From Acetobacteraceae bacterium (GTDB taxonomy: Bacteria; Pseudomonadota; Alphaproteobacteria; Acetobacterales; Acetobacteraceae): a stretch of 23,843 nucleotides of DNA. The notes beneath the pieces are model-generated. The model saw only the letters and a list, made by a program, of their open reading frames with translations. It made no database searches and was not told the DNA's origin. A program made the position numbers and the translations under genes. The first letter of the stretch is position 1, and every line of letters begins with the position of its first letter. Positions 1 to 6,645 of this stretch are shown here, in pieces. Location of the stretch: contig DNXO01000073.1 of assembly GCA_003506895.1 (NCBI GenBank), positions 1 to 23,843 of the forward strand, written 5' to 3'.

Positions 1-667
1 CGTAGTCGGTGATGTTCTTCACCACGCCGTCCAGGATCATGCCTTCCTTGAGGCCCTGGATCAGTTCACTGCGCTGTTCCGCACGGGTCTCTTCCAGAAC
101 GGCACGACGCGACACGACGATGTTGCCGCGGGCGCGGTCCATCTTCAGGATCTGGAACGGCTGCGGGGTGCCCATCAGCGGGCCGACGTCGCGCACGGGG
201 CGGATATCGACCTGGCTGCCGGGAAGGAACGCGACCGCGCCGCCGAGATCGACGGTGAAGCCGCCCTTGACGCGGCCATAGATCGTGCCATCGACGCGCT
301 TCTGCGCCTCGAACGCCTTTTCCAGGTTGGTCCACGCCTCTTCGCGGCGGGCCTTTTCACGCGACAGGATGATCGCGCCGTCGCGGTCCTCGTAGCGCTC
401 GACATACAGCTCGATCATGTCGCCGGGCTTTACGTCCGGCTTGGCGCCGGGCGGGCCGAATTCCTTCAGGGCAACGCGACCCTCGGACTTCAGGCCGACG
501 TCGACGATGGCGAATTCTTCGGTAAGACGGATAACGCGGCCGGTGACGACGGAGCCGTCAAAGCCAGTGTCCGTGCCGAGTGTCTCGTCGAGAAGGGAGG
601 CGAAATCCTCGCCCCGGAAATGGTCTTGCGCGGCTTCTTGAGCGCGCGCGGTGGCGGATGCTGCCAT
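1..667 (-). CDS. rpsA: 30S ribosomal protein S1, N-terminal part (runs off left edge)
   Basis: Reading leftwards from an ATG at 667, the frame stays open to the window edge and gives 222 residues of ribosomal protein S1. It begins MAASATARAQEAAQDHF. An acidic N-terminal segment that tethers S1 to the ribosome is followed by the first OB-fold S1 repeat (about residues 36-105, with FDGSVVTGRVIRLTEEFAIVDVG), a second (about 122-190, with GTIYGRVKGGFTVDLGG) and the start of a third (GMILDGVVKNITDY). S1 binds mRNA on the 30S subunit and helps load leaders that lack a strong Shine-Dalgarno sequence. The gene's own leader has no convincing Shine-Dalgarno sequence, as in the E. coli gene, where S1 controls its own translation. 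The cytidylate kinase gene that often precedes rpsA is not present upstream. Identity is very secure. The 3' part is outside the window. Confidence 0.96.
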   Translation of the reverse strand, partial: MAASATARAQEAAQDHFRGEDFASLLDETLGTDTGFDGSVVTGRVIRLTEEFAIVDVGLKSEGRVALKEFGPPGAKPDVKPGDMIELYVERYEDRDGAIILSREKARREEAWTNLEKAFEAQKRVDGTIYGRVKGGFTVDLGGAVAFLPGSQVDIRPVRDVGPLMGTPQPFQILKMDRARGNIVVSRRAVLEETRAEQRSELIQGLKEGMILDGVVKNITDY

Positions 668-694
668 GAGGTAAGTTTGTTCCGTTACGGATGT

Positions 695-777
695 CCGAGC
701 GGCTGCTCGGTGATTGCCGTGGTGTGCGCGCTGCCCTTTGGGTAACACGTCTTGCCCGCGTCGCTATGGGCGCGGGC
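695..777 (-). promoter_or_regulatory. Structured 5' leader of rpsA (two hairpins)
   Basis: Two hairpins lie in the predicted untranslated leader. The near one, at 695-710, has a 6-bp stem (CCGAGC/GCTCGG) and a 4-nt loop, and ends about 28 nt before the start codon. The far one, at 754-777, has a 7-bp GC stem (GCCCGCG/CGCGGGC) and a 10-nt loop. No good Shine-Dalgarno match precedes the ATG. By analogy with E. coli rpsA, whose hairpin-rich leader is the target of S1 autoregulation, this may be a translational control element. The stems are seen; the role is inferred. Confidence 0.45.
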
Positions 778-824
778 CGGGGTGAAGCGATGAGGCGGCT
801 GTATATCCCGTTGCCGCCTGGCCG

Positions 825-852
825 GAGATAGAGATTTCGTGAGCGGAGTCAA
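825..852 (-). promoter_or_regulatory. Likely promoter of rpsA
   Basis: On the minus strand TTGACT (847-852) is followed after 16 bp by TATCTC (825-830). This resembles housekeeping sigma promoters of alphaproteobacteria, which often start CTTGACT. Transcription would begin near 818, giving a leader of about 150 nt that holds both hairpins. Its position and orientation fit rpsA. Confidence 0.5.
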
Positions 853-969
853 GCGTTGGGCGCGTTTGCGTCGTGACGGTGGGATGAACATTGGAGTTCG
901 GCGGCGGGGCGCTGGGTGGTTTGCCGGATTGCGTGTGTCGATGGGTCCTGATCCTGGTGTCTAACGGGC

Positions 970-1012
970 GTCTCAAAGGCCGCGACATGGTATTTTGTCC
1001 GGCTTTTGAGAC
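970..1012. repeat. Strong 43-nt imperfect palindrome (hairpin)
   Basis: The 13-nt arms 970-982 (GTCTCAAAGGCCG) and 1000-1012 (CGGCTTTTGAGAC) pair with a single wobble. Four more pairs (GACA 984-987 with TGTC 996-999) follow after one bulged base, leaving an 8-nt loop. Neither strand shows a clear T-run after the stem, so it is not a textbook Rho-independent terminator. It lies in a gene-free stretch between the minus-strand promoter at 1198-1226 and the rpsA promoter. It could be an RNA 3' end, a processing site or a REP-like element. Confidence 0.6.
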
Positions 1013-1197
1013 TTCTTGCCTGGCATGACTATCCATCTTGATGATGGCGGCATGGTTCTGGCGACCAACGCCCGTGCCGGACGAACAGACCAAGGCGGAA
1101 CAGAGTTGCGCCTGAGGCGGAGGGAGCGGCGCCCCGCATGATTAGATGCGTCGCGGGGGTCAAGGGGCATGACGGTGAACGGGCGCGCATGTCTTGA

Positions 1198-1226
1198 TCT
1201 ATAGATATAGATAGGAAAACTGTCAA
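1198..1226 (-). promoter_or_regulatory. Strong promoter-like sequence with no assigned gene
   Basis: On the minus strand a perfect TTGACA (1221-1226) is followed after exactly 17 bp by TATAGA (1198-1203). The site sits in an AT-rich patch containing a perfect 10-bp palindrome ATCTATAGAT (1197-1206), which overlaps the -10 and could be an operator. Transcription would run left from about 1190 into a stretch with no convincing coding sequence before the rpsA promoter. The product may be a small RNA, or this may be a distal rpsA promoter. Confidence 0.5.
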
Positions 1227-1438
1227 TAATGCTCGCGGCTATCCACTGGCCAATGGGGTGATCGGGCCAACCCCGGTCACGCCACGGAAGCCAGTTGCCG
1301 CCTGACACCCTTCACCCGACGGCCCGAGCGTTTCGATTGTGTCGTTGGGTATGTGACGTGGGGCGGCTGACCTTCTTGATGGCATCCCGCGGTGACGCTG
1401 CCAGGTTAAAATCGCAAGGCCAGACGGTCATCCCCAGG

Positions 1439-1481
1439 TTGCTCCGTCGGGTGCGGCGTAGTATATAACATTTATTATATA
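1439..1481 (+). promoter_or_regulatory. Promoter and palindromic operator of the toxin-antitoxin operon
   Basis: TTGCTC (1439-1444) and TATATA (1462-1467), 17 bp apart, form a plausible promoter. A perfect inverted repeat with 7-bp arms, TATATAA (1462-1468) and TTATATA (1475-1481), separated by 6 bp, covers the -10. AbrB-type antitoxins typically bind such AT-rich palindromes to repress their own operon, so this is the likely autoregulation site. The repeat is exact; its role is inferred from position. Confidence 0.6.
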
Positions 1482-1498
1482 TCAATGGAGCCCTGAAC

Positions 1499-1726
1499 AT
1501 GATGGCATTCAAAGTTACCACGGTGGGGTCGTCGGTCGGTTTCATTCTGCCGAAGGCGGCGCAGGAACGCATGAAGGTTGCCAAGGGGGACACCTTGTAC
1601 CTCACCGAGGCCCCAGATGGCGGCTATCGGCTAACGCCATACTCTCCTGATTTCGAACGCCAGATGACACTGGCGGAGACGATCATGCGTGAGGACCGGG
1701 ATATCCTTCGGGCCTTGGCAAAGTGA
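1499..1726 (+). CDS. AbrB/MazE/SpoVT-family antitoxin
   Basis: This 75-residue protein has an N-terminal swapped-hairpin AbrB DNA-binding domain. The visible pattern is FKVTTVGSSVGFILPKAAQERM, then KGDTLYLTEAPDGGYRLTPY (about residues 4-48). A charged helical tail follows (RQMTLAETIMREDRDILRAL) of the sort that occupies a toxin active site. It should neutralise the Doc-type toxin encoded next and repress the operon. A GGAG (1487-1490) sits 8 bases before the ATG at 1499; the ATG immediately after it is an alternative start. The stop overlaps the toxin start by 4 bases (GTGA), implying translational coupling and a tight ratio. The AT-rich palindrome upstream is the likely operator. Confidence 0.88.
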   Translation: MMAFKVTTVGSSVGFILPKAAQERMKVAKGDTLYLTEAPDGGYRLTPYSPDFERQMTLAETIMREDRDILRALAK

Positions 1727-2103
1727 CTGCCTGGAAATGGGTTGACCCGAAGACCGTCCAAGCGGTGCATGAATATCAACTGGCCGAACATAGCGGTTTA
1801 GATGGTGTCCGGGACGGGGGGCTTGTTGAGTCGGCTTTGGCCCGTCCGCAAAATCTGGCGGCTTATGGAGAGCCTGACGCGGCCGACCTTGCCGCCGCGT
1901 ATGCCTATGGGCTAGCGAAAAATCATGGTTTTGCCGACGGCAACAAACGCACGGCCTGGGTCGCCGCACGGCTTTTTCTGGCTGATAACGGGTACGCGGT
2001 ACGGTTCGACGGGAGGGACGCCGTGCGGATGGTCGAAGCGCTGGCAGCGGGGACGTTGGATGAGGCGGCAGTGGCGGAATGGTTCCGGGCCAGGATAGTT
2101 TAG
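1723..2103 (+). CDS. doc: Death-on-curing (Doc/Fic family) toxin
   Basis: This 126-residue Fic-fold protein is the size of phage P1 Doc. The signature HGFADGNKR (residues 68-76) matches the Doc/Fic core HxFx[DN]xNKR: the catalytic His68, a metal-coordinating Asp72 and phosphate-binding Asn74, Lys75 and Arg76 are all present. The N-terminal DGVRDGGLVESALARPQ is also typical of Doc. P1 Doc inactivates elongation factor Tu by phosphorylation, halting translation, and the intact motif suggests this protein does the same. Translation starts at a GTG (1723-1725) inside the antitoxin stop, so the two are made from one mRNA. Downstream, only 23 bp separate it from the end of the convergent aminotransferase gene. 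Confidence 0.9.
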   Translation: MTAWKWVDPKTVQAVHEYQLAEHSGLDGVRDGGLVESALARPQNLAAYGEPDAADLAAAYAYGLAKNHGFADGNKRTAWVAARLFLADNGYAVRFDGRDAVRMVEALAAGTLDEAAVAEWFRARIV

Positions 2104-2126
2104 GCCAAACCGCCTGAACGCTCCGG

Positions 2127-3260
2127 CTAAGACACCGTCGCCAAAACCGCCTCGCAGACCCGATCGACGTCCTGATCCGTCAGATCCGGATGGATCGGCA
2201 ACGCCAGGATCCGCCCGGCCAAATCCTCCGACACCGGCAAAGCCGAACCGTCGTGCTGCCCGCTGTAGGCCGGCTGACGATGCAGCGGGCGGGGGTAATA
2301 GATCGCCGTCGGCACCCCGTCCGCCTTCAGCGCGGCCTGAGTCCGGTCGCGTGCGGCCTCATCCGGCAACAGGATGGCGTAGATCGCCCAGGCGCTGGTG
2401 CTGTTCTCGACGCGTTTGGGCGTGACCACCGCGTTCCCCAGGCGCTGGTCGTAAACCCTGGCGATACGCTCCCGGGCTTGCAACTCTTCCGGGAACACGG
2501 CCAGCTTCGCCAGCAGTACCGCGGCCTGCATCGAGTCCAGGCGGCCGTTCATGCCGGTGCGCAGGACCTCATAGCGGGTCTTGCCCTCACCGTGGGTGCG
2601 CAGGCTGCGATACAGGTCGGCGCGATCCTCCGACTCGGTGAACAGCGCGCCGCCGTCGCCATAGGCGCCCAGCGGCTTGGAGGGAAAGAAGCTGGTCGCG
2701 GTGGCGTCGGCTTGCGTGCCGAGCATCTTGCCGTGCAGGGAGCCGCCGAAACTTTGGGCGAGATCGTCCAGCAGGAACAGGTCGTAGCGGCGGGCGATCT
2801 CCACCAGGGCCGGCCAGTCGGCGGGCTGGCCGAACAGGTCCACGCCAACGATTGCCCGTGGTTTCAGCTTTCCTTCCGCACGCACCTTCTCGATCCGCTG
2901 GACCAGATGTTCGGGATCGATCTGGAAGGTCCGAGGATCGACATCGACGAACACCGGCGTGGCACCCAGCACCAGCGGGACTTCGGCGGTGGCTGTGTAG
3001 GTAAAGGCGGGCAGGAACACCGCGTCACCGCGGCCGATATCTTCCGCCATCATCGCGATCTGCAACGCGTCGGTACCGGAGCTGACGGTGACGCAGTGCT
3101 TCGCCCCGCAGAATTTCGCCAGTTCGGCCTCCAGTTCGCGGACCTCGGGGCCGAGGATGAACTGGCAATGCTCCAGGACCGTGTCCAGCCGGCGGCGCAG
3201 ATCGGCGGCGATGCGGGCCTGCTGGGCTTTCAGATCGAGGAACGGAATTGGTTGTTTCAT
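2127..3260 (-). CDS. DegT/DnrJ/EryC1/StrS sugar aminotransferase (WbpE/WlbC type)
   Basis: This 377-residue PLP enzyme transfers an amino group to a keto-sugar nucleotide during surface glycan synthesis. The fold-type I signature is clear: IPFLDLKAQQARI at the start, SSGTDALQIA for phosphate binding, LLDDLAQSFGG for the ring-nitrogen aspartate, and FFPSKPLGAYGDGGA with the Schiff-base Lys at residue 195. Overall it resembles Pseudomonas WbpE (UDP-3-keto-GlcNAcA aminotransferase) more than the PglE branch, but substrate cannot be fixed by eye. The usual EDAAQ is DDLAQ here, keeping the key Asp. It starts 12 bp after the stop of the 4,6-dehydratase gene, so the two form an operon. The pair could make a 4-amino-4,6-dideoxy- or 3-amino-sugar nucleotide. 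Only a weak ribosome-binding site (GAGA) precedes the ATG. Confidence 0.9.
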   Translation of the reverse strand: MKQPIPFLDLKAQQARIAADLRRRLDTVLEHCQFILGPEVRELEAELAKFCGAKHCVTVSSGTDALQIAMMAEDIGRGDAVFLPAFTYTATAEVPLVLGATPVFVDVDPRTFQIDPEHLVQRIEKVRAEGKLKPRAIVGVDLFGQPADWPALVEIARRYDLFLLDDLAQSFGGSLHGKMLGTQADATATSFFPSKPLGAYGDGGALFTESEDRADLYRSLRTHGEGKTRYEVLRTGMNGRLDSMQAAVLLAKLAVFPEELQARERIARVYDQRLGNAVVTPKRVENSTSAWAIYAILLPDEAARDRTQAALKADGVPTAIYYPRPLHRQPAYSGQHDGSALPVSEDLAGRILALPIHPDLTDQDVDRVCEAVLATVS

Positions 3261-3272
3261 GAGAATCTCGTT

Positions 3273-5186
3273 TCAGGCGCGAATTTCGCCGGCGGAGCCG
3301 TCGATGTTGTGTTCGAACTCAGGGATCAGGCGGCCAAGCAATGTTAGGGCCAGCTTCACCTGACCGCCTTTGCAGGCATGACCGATTTCCTCGATCGCGC
3401 GGCCGACGATGGCCGGATCGGCGGTGCGGGGAGAGGCCATCAGCAGACCGGGATAGCCGGTGGGGACCGGGGGTTCCTTGCCGTGGAACAGTTCCTCGAA
3501 CAGTTTTTCCCCGGGGCGCAAGCCGGTGAAGCGGATTTCGATGTCCTGTTCGGGTTGCAGGCCGACCAGACGAATCATCTGTCTTGCAAGATCAACGATC
3601 TTCACCGGTTCGCCCATGTCCAGGACGAAGATGCCGCCGTTCTCGCCAGAGGGTAGCGACGCGCCGCCAACCCCCAGCACGCTGGCTTGCAGCACCAGGC
3701 CGACAGCCTCCCGCACCGTCATGAAATACCGCTGCATGTCGGGATGGGTGACCGTCAGCGGCCCGCCGCGCGCAAGCTGGCGCTGGAACAGCGGCACGAC
3801 GGAGCCGGTGGAACCAAGCACATTGCCGAAGCGGACGGTGATGCAGCGCATGCCCTGATGGGTGGATCGCGCGGTGATGTCGAGCGCCTGACAGTACATC
3901 TCGGCCAACCGTTTGGAGGCACCCATGACGCTGGTCGGGTTCACCGCCTTGTCGGTCGAGATCAGCACCATGGCCAGCGCACCGGCTGCCCGGGCGGCAT
4001 CCGCGACGTGGCGGGTGCCGGCGGCGTTGGTGGCCATGCCCTCCAGCGGATTCGCCTCCACCATCGGGACGTGCTTCAGCGCGGCGGCGTGGAAGACCAG
4101 TTCCGGCCGGTGTTCCTCGAAGATCGCCCTGATGCGCGCTTCGTCGCGGATGTCGGCGATCAGGGTGCGGCGGTTGACCCGCGGATGCGTTTCGGCGAGT
4201 TCCAGGTCGATCTGCCACAGCGCGTATTCGCCGTTGTCGAGCAGGATCAGCGTGCCGGGCCCGAACGCGGCGACCTGGCGGGCCAGTTCACTGCCGATGG
4301 TGCCGCCGGCGCCGGTGACGATCACCCGCCGGCCCTGGATCAGGCGAGCCATGCCGTCGCGGTCCAGCGGGACTTGCGGGCGGTTCAGCAGGTCCTCGAT
4401 CGCGACGGGGCGGAGTTCGACGGGGCGTGGCTTGTCCGGATCGGCCAGGGCGGTCGGGCGGGGGGCCTGACGGACCTGAATTCCAAAGCGGTCGGCCTGT
4501 GCGACGACTTGGGCGAGGCGGGCGCCGGCGAGTTCAGGGGTCACGAAGACCAGTGTGCCCGGGAGCCGGTCCTCGGCTTGCAGTTGTTCAAGGACAGCCG
4601 CGACATCGTCGAGCGAGCCCAGGATTCGGTGACCCTGGATGCGCCGGCCGGTTTGGCGGTCGGACGAGGCGAGCAGCCCCTCTACCTTGAACGCCTGTCG
4701 CCGGTCCTGCGCCAGTGCCCTGATGAACAGGTCGGCATCTTCGATACCGCCCACCAGAAGGATGGACGCGGCATCGAGATGACGGGCGCTTGGGGCAGGG
4801 CGGCCGCGGCGCCAGCGGTAGAACACCCGGGGCGCACCGAGGAACAGCAGCAGGGTCAGCGCCAGAATGACCGGAAAGCCGGCATTGGGCGATGCGCTGC
4901 CGGTCAGCGCGGTGGCGCCGGCGAACAGGGCGGCGGCCAGGGTTGCGCTGGCCGCGACCGTCAGCAGGTCTCCGATGGCGGCGAACCGCCAGTATTGCAG
5001 AAAGAGCCGGAATGGGATGCCCGCCAGCAGCAGGCACAGCGCACCGAGCGGGATATCCCAAAGCGGATGCCAAGCAGACACAGCCGGGTCGGCGAGCCAG
5101 CGCGCCACCGGCACCGATAGAGCCGCCATGCCGCCATCGAGAGCGACATTAACGGCGATGCGAATCCATGAACGCGCCGCAGCCAT
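3273..5186 (-). CDS. Membrane-bound nucleotide-sugar 4,6-dehydratase (WbpM/PglF/FlaA1-CapD family)
   Basis: From the ATG at 5186 this is a 637-residue protein, the usual length for the long membrane form. The first ~115 residues carry about four hydrophobic segments. A CoA-binding-like Rossmann domain follows (ASILLVGGIEDADLF), then the SDR catalytic domain with GAGGTIGSE (from Gly292). STDKAVNPTSVMGASKR follows, in which Met421 replaces the usual catalytic Tyr and Lys425 is kept: the Ser-Met-Lys arrangement known for WbpM. LRPGEKLFEELFHG near the C-terminus is a family hallmark. The enzyme converts UDP-GlcNAc to a 4-keto-6-deoxy sugar at the inner membrane face. The open frame continues upstream but would overlap the divergent transporter gene. 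No clear Shine-Dalgarno precedes 5186, so the start is less certain than the identity. Confidence 0.92.
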   Translation of the reverse strand: MAAARSWIRIAVNVALDGGMAALSVPVARWLADPAVSAWHPLWDIPLGALCLLLAGIPFRLFLQYWRFAAIGDLLTVAASATLAAALFAGATALTGSASPNAGFPVILALTLLLFLGAPRVFYRWRRGRPAPSARHLDAASILLVGGIEDADLFIRALAQDRRQAFKVEGLLASSDRQTGRRIQGHRILGSLDDVAAVLEQLQAEDRLPGTLVFVTPELAGARLAQVVAQADRFGIQVRQAPRPTALADPDKPRPVELRPVAIEDLLNRPQVPLDRDGMARLIQGRRVIVTGAGGTIGSELARQVAAFGPGTLILLDNGEYALWQIDLELAETHPRVNRRTLIADIRDEARIRAIFEEHRPELVFHAAALKHVPMVEANPLEGMATNAAGTRHVADAARAAGALAMVLISTDKAVNPTSVMGASKRLAEMYCQALDITARSTHQGMRCITVRFGNVLGSTGSVVPLFQRQLARGGPLTVTHPDMQRYFMTVREAVGLVLQASVLGVGGASLPSGENGGIFVLDMGEPVKIVDLARQMIRLVGLQPEQDIEIRFTGLRPGEKLFEELFHGKEPPVPTGYPGLLMASPRTADPAIVGRAIEEIGHACKGGQVKLALTLLGRLIPEFEHNIDGSAGEIRA

Positions 5187-5331
5187 GGCGGCGGTATAGC
5201 GCGGGTGGGTGCGGGGGGATAGCGGTGGTTCTGACAAACGCCTGAAGCACTTTCGCGGCGGACTCGGAATGCGGCGGGCCCGCTTGCCCCCACTCGTCGA
5301 AATCGGCCATAAGGCAGGTCTGAAAGCAATT

Positions 5332-5349
5332 CCCGCGGAGAAACGCGGG
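5332..5349 (+). promoter_or_regulatory. Hairpin just upstream of the substrate-binding protein RBS
   Basis: A 6-bp GC stem (CCCGCG 5332-5337, CGCGGG 5344-5349) with loop GAGAAA ends 5 bases before the ribosome-binding site GGGAGA (5355-5360), which is 8 bases from the ATG at 5369. It could stabilise the mRNA 5' end or modulate initiation. Confidence 0.35.
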
Positions 5350-5368
5350 TGTCTGGGAGAACGATACC

Positions 5369-6592
5369 ATGAACTCGACACGCCGTACCCTGATCGGTGG
5401 CGCCGCCGCCCTTTCGCTTGCGCCAATGACCCGGCTGCGCGCTCAGGGGCGCACAAAGCTGACGATCGGTGTGCTGACCGACCTGTCCGGCACATATCGC
5501 GACAACACCGGGCCGCTGTCACTGGCCGCGACCCAACTCGCGGTCGAGGAAATGCGCCCGCACCTGGACTGCGACGTGGAGGTGATCTCCGCCGACCACC
5601 AGAACAAGCCCGATGTCGCGGCCACCATCGCGCGCCAGTGGTTCGACAGCGGCGTCGATGTCGCGGCCGACGTGCCGACATCCTCGGTGGCCCTCGCCGT
5701 CGCGCAGGTGGCGAAGGACAAGGACAAGATCATGCTGAACGCGTCGGCGACCGTTGCCTCGCTGACCGACGAGCAGTGCAGCCCGAATACGATCGTCTGG
5801 AGCTTCGATACCTACGAAAACGCGGTGTCCACCGGCGGGTCGATGATGGCGCAGGGCTTCAAATCCTGGTACTTCATCACCGCGAACTACGCGTTCGGTC
5901 AGTCGCTGGAAGAACTGACGGCCGCCGTGGTGAAGAAGGGCGGCGGCGAGATCAAGGGCGTTTTGCGCTATCCGTTTCCGGACACCACCGACTTCTCCTC
6001 CTATCTGGCGCAGGCGCAGGCCAGCGGCGCGACCGTGGTCGGTTTCGCCAATGCCGGCCTGGATACCGAGAACTGCATCAAGCAAGCCGCCGAATTCGGC
6101 CTCAACAAGACCATGAAGCTGGCTCCGCTGTTGATGTTCATCCAGAACCCCCATTCGCTTGGAACCCAGATTTGCGGCGGCCTGACGACCACCGAGACAT
6201 TCTACTGGGATATGAACGATCGCACGCGGGCGTTCACCAAGCGTTTGCTGGCTAAGTATCAAAAGAACAACTACCCCAACCAGGCACATGCCAGCTCTTA
6301 CAGCTCGACCATCCATTACCTGAAGGCGGTTCAGGCTTTGGGCGGTGCGGCGGCGAAAAAGAGCGGCCGTGCGGTGATCTCGAAGATGAAGGCGCTGCCG
6401 ACGGACGATGACGCGTTCGGCGCGGGCCGCGTGCGGGCGGACGGGCGCGGGGAGTTCCCGGCCTATCTGTTCGAAGTGAAGTCGCCGGCCGAAAGCAAGA
6501 GCGAGTGGGATCTGTACAAGCTGGTCCGCACAACGCCGGCCAGCGAGGCGCTGCATCCGTTGAACCCGAAGTGCAACTTCCCGGTGGGTTAA
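5369..6592 (+). CDS. ABC transporter substrate-binding protein, branched-chain amino acid/amide type
   Basis: This 407-residue periplasmic binding protein belongs to the Leu/Ile/Val type 1 fold (Peripla_BP_6). The N-terminus reads NSTRRTLIGGAAALSLAP with a twin-arginine pair (Arg5, Arg6) and a probable cleavage after RLRA (residue 25), suggesting Tat export. The mature part opens TKLTIGVLTDLSGTYRD, the usual first strand and ligand loop, followed by DHQNKPDVAATIARQW and later SSYLAQAQASGATVVGFANAG, both characteristic of the group. The ligand is likely an amino acid, amide or small aromatic or carboxylic acid, and cannot be named. No permease or ATPase gene adjoins it, so it would need to share a distant transporter. 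A near-perfect terminator follows the stop. Start choice rests on a good RBS and the signal peptide. Confidence 0.9.
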   Translation: MNSTRRTLIGGAAALSLAPMTRLRAQGRTKLTIGVLTDLSGTYRDNTGPLSLAATQLAVEEMRPHLDCDVEVISADHQNKPDVAATIARQWFDSGVDVAADVPTSSVALAVAQVAKDKDKIMLNASATVASLTDEQCSPNTIVWSFDTYENAVSTGGSMMAQGFKSWYFITANYAFGQSLEELTAAVVKKGGGEIKGVLRYPFPDTTDFSSYLAQAQASGATVVGFANAGLDTENCIKQAAEFGLNKTMKLAPLLMFIQNPHSLGTQICGGLTTTETFYWDMNDRTRAFTKRLLAKYQKNNYPNQAHASSYSSTIHYLKAVQALGGAAAKKSGRAVISKMKALPTDDDAFGAGRVRADGRGEFPAYLFEVKSPAESKSEWDLYKLVRTTPASEALHPLNPKCNFPVG

Positions 6593-6598
6593 GGCTTG

Positions 6599-6635
6599 GC
6601 CGTCATGGTTCGGGTCGGCCCCGGACCATGACGGT
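6599..6635. terminator. Bidirectional Rho-independent-like terminator
   Basis: The arms CCGTCATGGT (6600-6609) and ACCATGACGG (6625-6634) pair perfectly. The stem continues through a wobble and four GC pairs to a 5-nt loop (6615-6619). A T-containing stretch follows on the plus strand (TTAGGATTTGATT). It sits between the convergent transporter-binding-protein and MFS genes and probably ends both transcripts. Confidence 0.75.
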
Positions 6636-6645
6636 TAGGATTTGA

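Larger units (their letters stand above)
668..1461. other. Gene-poor intergenic stretch
   Basis: No open frame in these ~800 bases has a recognisable protein sequence. The frames that exist overlap one another, start at rare codons, and have arginine/proline-rich translations typical of out-of-frame GC-rich DNA. The stretch holds the rpsA leader and promoter, the 970-1012 hairpin and the promoter-like sequence at 1198-1226, each listed separately. I see nothing else in 1227-1440. Confidence 0.6.

Noticed and set aside
959..1020. Possible integron attC site (GTCTAAC matches the 5' core next to a hairpin)
   Set aside because: No matching GTTRRRY core follows the hairpin, and no integrase or cassette structure is present.
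973..1308. Minus-strand open frame of 111 codons upstream of rpsA
   Set aside because: Its translation is Arg/Pro-rich without a family pattern, overlaps other equally poor frames and spans the promoter-like sequence and hairpin.
2190..3347. Plus-strand frame of 385 codons opposite the aminotransferase gene
   Set aside because: Antisense shadow of a conserved enzyme; no domain pattern.
3687..5120. Long plus-strand open frame (477 codons) opposite the 4,6-dehydratase gene
   Set aside because: It is antisense to a clear protein, is Arg/Gly/Gln-rich with no family pattern, and such frames are expected in GC-rich DNA.
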